From Berkiella sp964594635 (GTDB taxonomy: Bacteria; Pseudomonadota; Gammaproteobacteria; Berkiellales; Berkiellaceae): a DNA stretch of 64,000 bases. Location: the NCBI GenBank assembly GCA_964594635.1, contig CAZQMV010000002.1:124001-188000 (forward strand). Reading direction: 5' to 3'. Made by a program: the position numbers and the translations under genes. Each line of letters opens with the position of its first letter. Within the stretch, counting starts at the first letter, position 1. Below are positions 58,901 to 64,000 of the stretch, in pieces. The notes under the pieces were generated by a model. That model was not told the DNA's origin. It ran no database searches and saw only the letters and a list, made by a program, of their open reading frames with translations.

Positions 58901-59518
58901 ATGAACGCTAAAGGAACGCTCTATATTATTTCAGCGCCCTCAGGCGGTGGCAAAACCAGCTTAGTGAACGCTATGCTGGCGGATATGGATAATCTGACGG
59001 TATCCATATCGCACACGACCCGTGCGCCGCGCGTAGGTGAAATTGAAGGTAAAAATTATTTTTTTGTTGATGAACCTACTTTTGTGGAGCACCAACAGGC
59101 TGGCATCTTTTTAGAGCATGCCAAGGTATTTAACCATTGGTATGGTACCTCTAAAACGTGGGCGTTGGAGCAGTTGGCTAAAAGCACTGACGTGATATTG
59201 GAAATTGACTGGCAAGGTGCTCGTAAAGTGAAAGAACAGATGGAATGCGTGAGCATTTTCATTTTGCCGCCTTCACGCGATATCCTCCTAAGCCGGCTTA
59301 TCAACCGCAGCCAAGACAGTGAGGCCATTATTGCGGCCCGCATGGAACAGGCAAGCCAAGAAATTTCTCATTATGGTGAATATGATTATGTCGTTGTGAA
59401 TGACGATTTTAACCTGGCACTGGCTGATCTGAAGTCCATTATTAACGCTAATCGTCTCGTATCTTCAAAGCAAGAGGTGCGTTTTGCCTCATTACTTGCT
59501 TCTTTAATCGGTAAATAG
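58901..59518 (+). CDS. gmk: Guanylate kinase
   Basis: Phosphorylates GMP to GDP. The 205-residue protein has the P-loop SAPSGGGKTSLV (about residues 10-21), the GMP-binding SHTTRAPRVGEIEGKNYFFV and DVILEIDWQGARKV. It supports the nucleotide pool that SpoT and the cyclic-di-GMP enzymes use. It starts three bases after yicC. Confidence 0.97.
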   Translation: MNAKGTLYIISAPSGGGKTSLVNAMLADMDNLTVSISHTTRAPRVGEIEGKNYFFVDEPTFVEHQQAGIFLEHAKVFNHWYGTSKTWALEQLAKSTDVILEIDWQGARKVKEQMECVSIFILPPSRDILLSRLINRSQDSEAIIAARMEQASQEISHYGEYDYVVVNDDFNLALADLKSIINANRLVSSKQEVRFASLLASLIGK

Positions 59519-59609
59519 AAGCGTAAATGCACTATTCGTGGGGCCGTCGGATCGGTTACCATAGAATGATATACAAGAATATGACTTAAATGACTGGAGG
59601 TTCTAAGAA

Positions 59610-59819
59610 ATGGCTCGAATTACCGTTGAAGACTGTTTACATAACGTCGCCAATCGCTTTGAATTGGTGTTAGTTGCAACTAAGAGAGCTAGACAGCTAG
59701 CTATGACGGGTGCAGAACCTTTGGTACCTTGGCAGAATGATAAACCAACCGTTGTTGCTTTAAGAGAAATTGCTTTAGGTCACTTTGGTCATGAGTTTTT
59801 AACCCAGCCAGATAATTAA
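59610..59819 (+). CDS. rpoZ: RNA polymerase omega subunit
   Basis: Sixty-nine-residue subunit starting MARITVEDCLHNVANRFELV, with the typical ATKRARQLAM core. It stabilises the beta' subunit and forms part of a ppGpp-binding site. GGAGG lies ahead of the ATG. It sits between gmk and spoT, the standard order; the 91 bases upstream may contain a promoter but I cannot place one. Confidence 0.97.
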   Translation: MARITVEDCLHNVANRFELVLVATKRARQLAMTGAEPLVPWQNDKPTVVALREIALGHFGHEFLTQPDN

Positions 59820-59857
59820 GTTTCTAAAAATTCGAATGCGAAGAGTAGGGGTGATAA

Positions 59858-61969
59858 GTGTTTGCTTTTACCGACTTACGAGATGAGCTGGCACTTTACT
59901 TACCCCCTGAGCAAGTTGAAGAGATCACCCACGCCTATCTGTTAGCAGAGAAGGCGCACGAAGGTCAAAAACGCTTTACTGGCGAACCCTATATTTCCCA
60001 CCCTGTCGAAGTTGCGCGCATTCTAGCGGGATTGCATATGGATCACCAATGCATCATGGCAGCCATGCTCCATGATGTGATTGAAGATACGCCGATTGAT
60101 AAAAAAACCATTGCTCTGCGCTTTGGTGAAAAAGTCGCTGAACTCGTTGATGGGGTAAGCAAATTAAAACAAATCAAATTTGAAAGTCGCGAACTAGCCC
60201 AAGCGGAAAATTTTCGCAAAATGATGTTAGCAATGGCGCAAGATATTCGCGTTATTTTAATCAAGCTTGCCGATCGCTTACATAATATGCGTACCCTGGC
60301 TTGCTTACCCCCCCCTAAAAGACGTCGTATTGCACTTGAAACACTAGAAATTTACGCGCCGATTGCCCATCGCTTGGGTATCAACCATATGCGGGTGGAA
60401 TTTGAAGATTTAGGTTTCGCTTCACTTTATCCTTTACGTTATCGCGTGTTAAAAGAATCCGTTAAACGTGCCCGTGGTAATCGTAAAGCGCTGATCCATA
60501 CCATTGAAAGCGATATTAAAAATAAATTACATGCTGCAGGGCTAAGTCAAAGTTCCATTTGGGGCAGGGAAAAACACCTGTATAGCCTATATAAAAAGAT
60601 GCATCAGAAACGTCTTTCTTTATCAGAAGTGATGGATGTTTATGCATTCCGTATTGTCGTTGCTAAAACAACCGATGCTTATCTTGCCTTAGGCGTGGTG
60701 CACAGCATCTATCGTCCAATCGCCAGACGTTTTAAAGATTATATCGCGATCCCTAAAGCGAATGGCTATCAATCATTGCATACCACGTTGATTGGTCCGC
60801 ATGGTGTGCCAATTGAAGTGCAAATTCGCACGCAAGAAATGGAACATCTAGCAGAAAATGGCATCGCAGCGCATTGGTTATATAAGACGACCGAAAAAGA
60901 GACGTCGCAAGTTCATACTAAAGAATGGTTAAAAGATCTGCTCGAATTGCAAAAGCATACGGGTAATCCTATCGAATTCATTGAAAATGTGAAAATTGAT
61001 TTATTTTCCGAAGCGGTTTACGTTTTCACGCCTAAGGGCAGCATTTTCTCTTTACCACAAGGTGCAACACCGGTGGATTTTGCTTACATGGTGCACACCG
61101 ATATTGGTAATGCTTGTGTTGGGTGTAAAATCGACAGACGTCTTGCGCCGCTCAGCTCTCGTTTACGCAGTGGTCAAACCATAGAAATTATTACGGCAAA
61201 TGGCGCTCACCCTAATCCTGCTTGGTTAACTTTTGCGGTAACAGGTAAAGCACGTAATAATATTCGCCATTGGCTTAAAGGCCAACAAACTGCCGAATCA
61301 CAGGCTTTAGGTAAACGTTTGCTAAACAGTGTGTTGGTAGAAACCGATCAATCTTTAGACAATTTTTCAGCAACCAATTTACAAGAGATTGCTAAAGAGA
61401 TGGGGTTGCATTCCATAGACGAACTCTATGAGGATGTGGGCCTAGGAAAACGCATGGCGCCTTTAGTGGCTAAACGATTGCTCTCGTATTTGTCGATTGG
61501 CAATGAATTGCATCCTCATAAAAAAGCTAAACCCCTGACGATAAAAGGGACAGAAGGCCTGGTGGTAACTTATGGAAAATGTTGTTATCCCATTCCAGGT
61601 GATCTCATCGTCGGAAATTTAGCGCAAGGCCAAGGTGTTGTGATCCACAAAGAGCGCTGCCATAAGATGGCTAAATTGAGCAAAATGAGCAATGAATACA
61701 TCAATGTGGTGTGGGAAGATAAAGTCGTTGGTGAGTTCCTCGTACCCATCGTTGTTGATGTCGTTAATGGACGAGGCGTGTTGGCGTCCTTAGCAAATGC
61801 GATTGCAGATTCGAACGCCAATATTATTAACGTCCATGTCGACGAAAGAGATGGCTCGCACAATACTGTTAAATTTATTGTGTCAGTCCGAAATCGGTCC
61901 CATTTAGCAAGGATTATGCGCCGTTTAAGAATGGTTAATGAAGTAACGCGCATCGCTCGCGGAAAATGA
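59858..61969 (+). CDS. spoT: Bifunctional (p)ppGpp synthetase/hydrolase SpoT
   Basis: Stringent-response enzyme of 703 residues. The GTG start at 59858 has AGGGG six bases ahead. The hydrolase HD domain is intact (GEPYISHPVEVARIL, MLHDVIEDTP), followed by the RelA-type synthetase domain (FKDYIAIPKANGYQSLHTT, EVQIRTQEMEHLAENGIAAH), the TGS domain (VYVFTPKGSIFSLPQGATPV), a zinc-finger/CC-like part with CCYPIPGD and the C-terminal ACT domain. It is the only Rel/Spo protein in the window. recG overlaps its stop by four bases. Confidence 0.97.
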   Translation: MFAFTDLRDELALYLPPEQVEEITHAYLLAEKAHEGQKRFTGEPYISHPVEVARILAGLHMDHQCIMAAMLHDVIEDTPIDKKTIALRFGEKVAELVDGVSKLKQIKFESRELAQAENFRKMMLAMAQDIRVILIKLADRLHNMRTLACLPPPKRRRIALETLEIYAPIAHRLGINHMRVEFEDLGFASLYPLRYRVLKESVKRARGNRKALIHTIESDIKNKLHAAGLSQSSIWGREKHLYSLYKKMHQKRLSLSEVMDVYAFRIVVAKTTDAYLALGVVHSIYRPIARRFKDYIAIPKANGYQSLHTTLIGPHGVPIEVQIRTQEMEHLAENGIAAHWLYKTTEKETSQVHTKEWLKDLLELQKHTGNPIEFIENVKIDLFSEAVYVFTPKGSIFSLPQGATPVDFAYMVHTDIGNACVGCKIDRRLAPLSSRLRSGQTIEIITANGAHPNPAWLTFAVTGKARNNIRHWLKGQQTAESQALGKRLLNSVLVETDQSLDNFSATNLQEIAKEMGLHSIDELYEDVGLGKRMAPLVAKRLLSYLSIGNELHPHKKAKPLTIKGTEGLVVTYGKCCYPIPGDLIVGNLAQGQGVVIHKERCHKMAKLSKMSNEYINVVWEDKVVGEFLVPIVVDVVNGRGVLASLANAIADSNANIINVHVDERDGSHNTVKFIVSVRNRSHLARIMRRLRMVNEVTRIARGK

Positions 61970-64000
61970 ACAACAAAGATATCGCCTGGGATTGGTTTTC
62001 ACCGATTGCTTCGATGAAAGGGATCGGTGATAAAATCACACAAAAACTTGCCAAGTTAAACATTGTTACCATGGGTGACTTGTTACTGCATTGTCCCTTT
62101 CGTTACGAAAACCGCTCACAAATAACGCCCTTACAAGATGTGCGCTCTGACACATTGTGCGTCATTCAGGGAAAAATTGTGCACGCTAAAGCAGAAAAAG
62201 GGCGAAAAAAGCGTTGTGTGTTAACGCTACAAGATGAGCAAGGGAGTGTGATACAAGTCGTCTTCTTCCACTATCTGGCCCAAAAAACCTGGGAAATAGG
62301 CACTGCTATACGCTGTTATGGGCAAGCAAAACGCCATGGTAGTGTGATGCAAATGGTGCATCCGGAAATGGAATTTATTAAAGATGTGGGATCCCCATTG
62401 CCGGCTCACTTAACGCCCGTTTATCCAACCGTTGCAGGCTTGTCGCAAGCGTGGTTGCGAAAAACCATTGAAAAATTATTACAAACCTATCGTCAACGAT
62501 TTCAAAATCAAGTCGATGCTTTTGCAAAGGAGCTCTCTTCGATTATCACTATGCAAACCTGGGTTGAGGCATTAAGTGCTGTCCATCAGCCAACAAATGA
62601 TACGGATATGGAAGCCTTAACCAGCAAAAAACACCCAGCATTTGCAAGGTTAATTGCAGAAGAATTATTTGCCCATCATGCAAGCCTGGCTAAGCTGCGC
62701 CAACAAACGAACGATCATATCGCCAGTAGTTTGCCTCAGAATGAAACCGTGCATCGTTCTTTTATCGACAAACTGCCTTTTGCTCTCACACCAGCGCAAA
62801 GCAAAGTTTGGCAAGACATTTCGCACGATTTATCGAAAACGACGCCCATGATGCGCTTAGTTCAAGGCGATGTAGGCTGTGGTAAAACCATTGTGGCAGC
62901 CTTAGCGGCATTGCAGGCGATGGCGAATGGCGCACAAGTCGCCATCATGGCGCCCACCGAAATTTTAGCAGAGCAGCATTTAGTGCATTTTACGGGCTGG
63001 TTTGCAGCCCTTGGGTATCGCTGTGAATTGTTGGTCAGTAAATTAAAAGCCAAAGAAAAGCGCAGCATTAAGGAAAATATCACCTTAGGGTTAACGCATG
63101 TCATTATTGGCACGCATGCGCTCTTTCAAGAAGACATCCAGTTTAATAAAGTGGGACTCGTCGTTATCGATGAGCAACATCGTTTTGGTGTGCATCAGCG
63201 GCTGGCTTTACAAGCAAAAGGCTTAAGCGCTAAATTTCCATGCCATCCACATCAATTGATCATGACAGCAACACCGATTCCACGCACGTTAGCGATGAGC
63301 CAATATTCGCATTTAGATATTTCGGTGATCGATAGCTTGCCACCCGGACGACAACCTATTACTACCTTAACGATTTCACAAACTCGCCGCGATGAAATGA
63401 TCGAAAGATTACGTAATATCTGTCAAAAAGGGCAGCAGATCTATTGGGTTTGCGCCTTAATTGAAGAATCAGAGATCTTAACCTGCCAAGCGGCAGAGGC
63501 AGCGGCAGAATTGCTCCAAACAGCTTTGCCGGAATTTCGTATTGGATTAGTGCATGGCCGTATGGACTCTTTAGAAAAAGAAGCCATTATGCAGGCTTTT
63601 TATCGCAACGAGATTGCGATTTTAGTGGCAACCACCGTGATTGAGGTGGGTGTGAATGTGCCAAACGCCACGTTAATGGTCATTGAAAATCCTGAGCGCT
63701 TTGGTTTGGCACAGCTGCATCAATTACGCGGCCGAGTGGGACGTGGCAATGAAGCGAGTTTCTGTATATTGCTCTATGGTAATTTGAGCAGAATGGCCAA
63801 AGAACGTTTACAGATTTTACGCGATAATATTGATGGCTTTATTATTGCCGAAGCCGATTTAGCCTTGCGTGGCCCTGGTGAAATATTAGGTACTCGTCAA
63901 ACAGGAGCGGTGACTTTTAAAGTAGCCGATTTGCAACGTGATCAAGATCTGTTAGAGAAGATCACAGAGCATGCTGCAAGCTTGCAGATGCCAGCTCATC
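61966..64000 (+). CDS. recG: ATP-dependent DNA helicase RecG, 3' end outside window
   Basis: Branch-migrating helicase that rescues stalled forks. It starts MNNKDIAWDWFSPIASMKGI at the ATG overlapping the spoT stop, and 678 codons are visible; the family is about 690 residues, so only a little is missing. The N-terminal wedge domain has MKGIGDKITQKLAKLNI and FRYENRSQI. Helicase motifs follow: GDVGCGKT (I), APTEILAEQH (Ia), DEQHRFG (II), TATPIPRT (III), VHGRM (IV), TTVIEVGVNVPNA (V) and HQLRGRVGRG (VI). Confidence 0.96.
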   Translation, partial: MNNKDIAWDWFSPIASMKGIGDKITQKLAKLNIVTMGDLLLHCPFRYENRSQITPLQDVRSDTLCVIQGKIVHAKAEKGRKKRCVLTLQDEQGSVIQVVFFHYLAQKTWEIGTAIRCYGQAKRHGSVMQMVHPEMEFIKDVGSPLPAHLTPVYPTVAGLSQAWLRKTIEKLLQTYRQRFQNQVDAFAKELSSIITMQTWVEALSAVHQPTNDTDMEALTSKKHPAFARLIAEELFAHHASLAKLRQQTNDHIASSLPQNETVHRSFIDKLPFALTPAQSKVWQDISHDLSKTTPMMRLVQGDVGCGKTIVAALAALQAMANGAQVAIMAPTEILAEQHLVHFTGWFAALGYRCELLVSKLKAKEKRSIKENITLGLTHVIIGTHALFQEDIQFNKVGLVVIDEQHRFGVHQRLALQAKGLSAKFPCHPHQLIMTATPIPRTLAMSQYSHLDISVIDSLPPGRQPITTLTISQTRRDEMIERLRNICQKGQQIYWVCALIEESEILTCQAAEAAAELLQTALPEFRIGLVHGRMDSLEKEAIMQAFYRNEIAILVATTVIEVGVNVPNATLMVIENPERFGLAQLHQLRGRVGRGNEASFCILLYGNLSRMAKERLQILRDNIDGFIIAEADLALRGPGEILGTRQTGAVTFKVADLQRDQDLLEKITEHAASLQMPAH

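Overview
This window looks like a chromosomal segment of a moderately A+T-rich gammaproteobacterium, most likely a Legionellales/Coxiella-type lineage. I infer this from gene content and gene order, not from a database search. The supporting blocks are mrcA divergent from pilMNOPQ followed by aroK-aroB-damX-hemE-coaD-ferredoxin, rpmB-rpmG, coaBC-dut-algC, pyrE divergent from an exonuclease III gene, and rph / yicC-gmk-rpoZ-spoT-recG. I saw no rRNA, tRNA or CRISPR array.

Layout. 1-10.9 kb: a 5'-truncated LplT-PlsC-AMP-ligase fusion (Aas type), a cold-shock protein with its own promoter and terminator, a DEAD-box helicase with a long repetitive RG-rich tail, several secreted or hypothetical proteins, a secreted beta-carbonic anhydrase, a DUF2235 alpha/beta-hydrolase, a polysaccharide deacetylase and an HtpX-like protease. 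11-24 kb: an orphan UmuD-like protein, cbpA-cbpM, an amino-acid dehydrogenase, a REC-PAS-GGDEF-EAL protein with degenerate REC and GGDEF sites, a PnuT-type transporter under a TPP riboswitch, uppP, rpmE, malic enzyme, malate dehydrogenase, an antitoxin joined to an alaX fragment, and a PhzF-family protein. 24-37.2 kb: penicillin-binding protein 1A, type IV pilus assembly genes, shikimate genes, damX, hemE, coaD and a ferredoxin. 37.2-40.8 kb: an accessory island. 40.8-47.7 kb: rlmI, a membrane protein, a Gld-type ABC module, a fatty-acid desaturase, L33 and L28. 47.9-51.5 kb: one very large unrecognised cytosolic protein. 51.5-64 kb: core metabolism, ending in recG, which runs off the right edge.

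The most unusual part is the accessory island. On the minus strand it holds two nearly identical 532-bp units. Each encodes two tiny proteins with double-glycine leaders: one ends its leader in ISGG and has a Gly-rich hydrophobic core, the other ends in VSGG. Each unit is joined to a copy of a dispersed palindromic repeat. A 60-residue membrane protein follows, and a winged-helix protein lies upstream. This looks like a bacteriocin/microcin-like or secreted-peptide cassette that has recently amplified. No dedicated peptidase-containing exporter is present in the window. Next to it lie a frameshifted RelE-type toxin with an intact XRE antitoxin and a relic of a trypsin-like protease.

The same palindromic repeat family recurs at 10.9, 37.5, 38.0, 38.6 and 53.2 kb. 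It sits immediately against genes, where it supplies stop codons and, before algC, what looks like the ribosome binding site.
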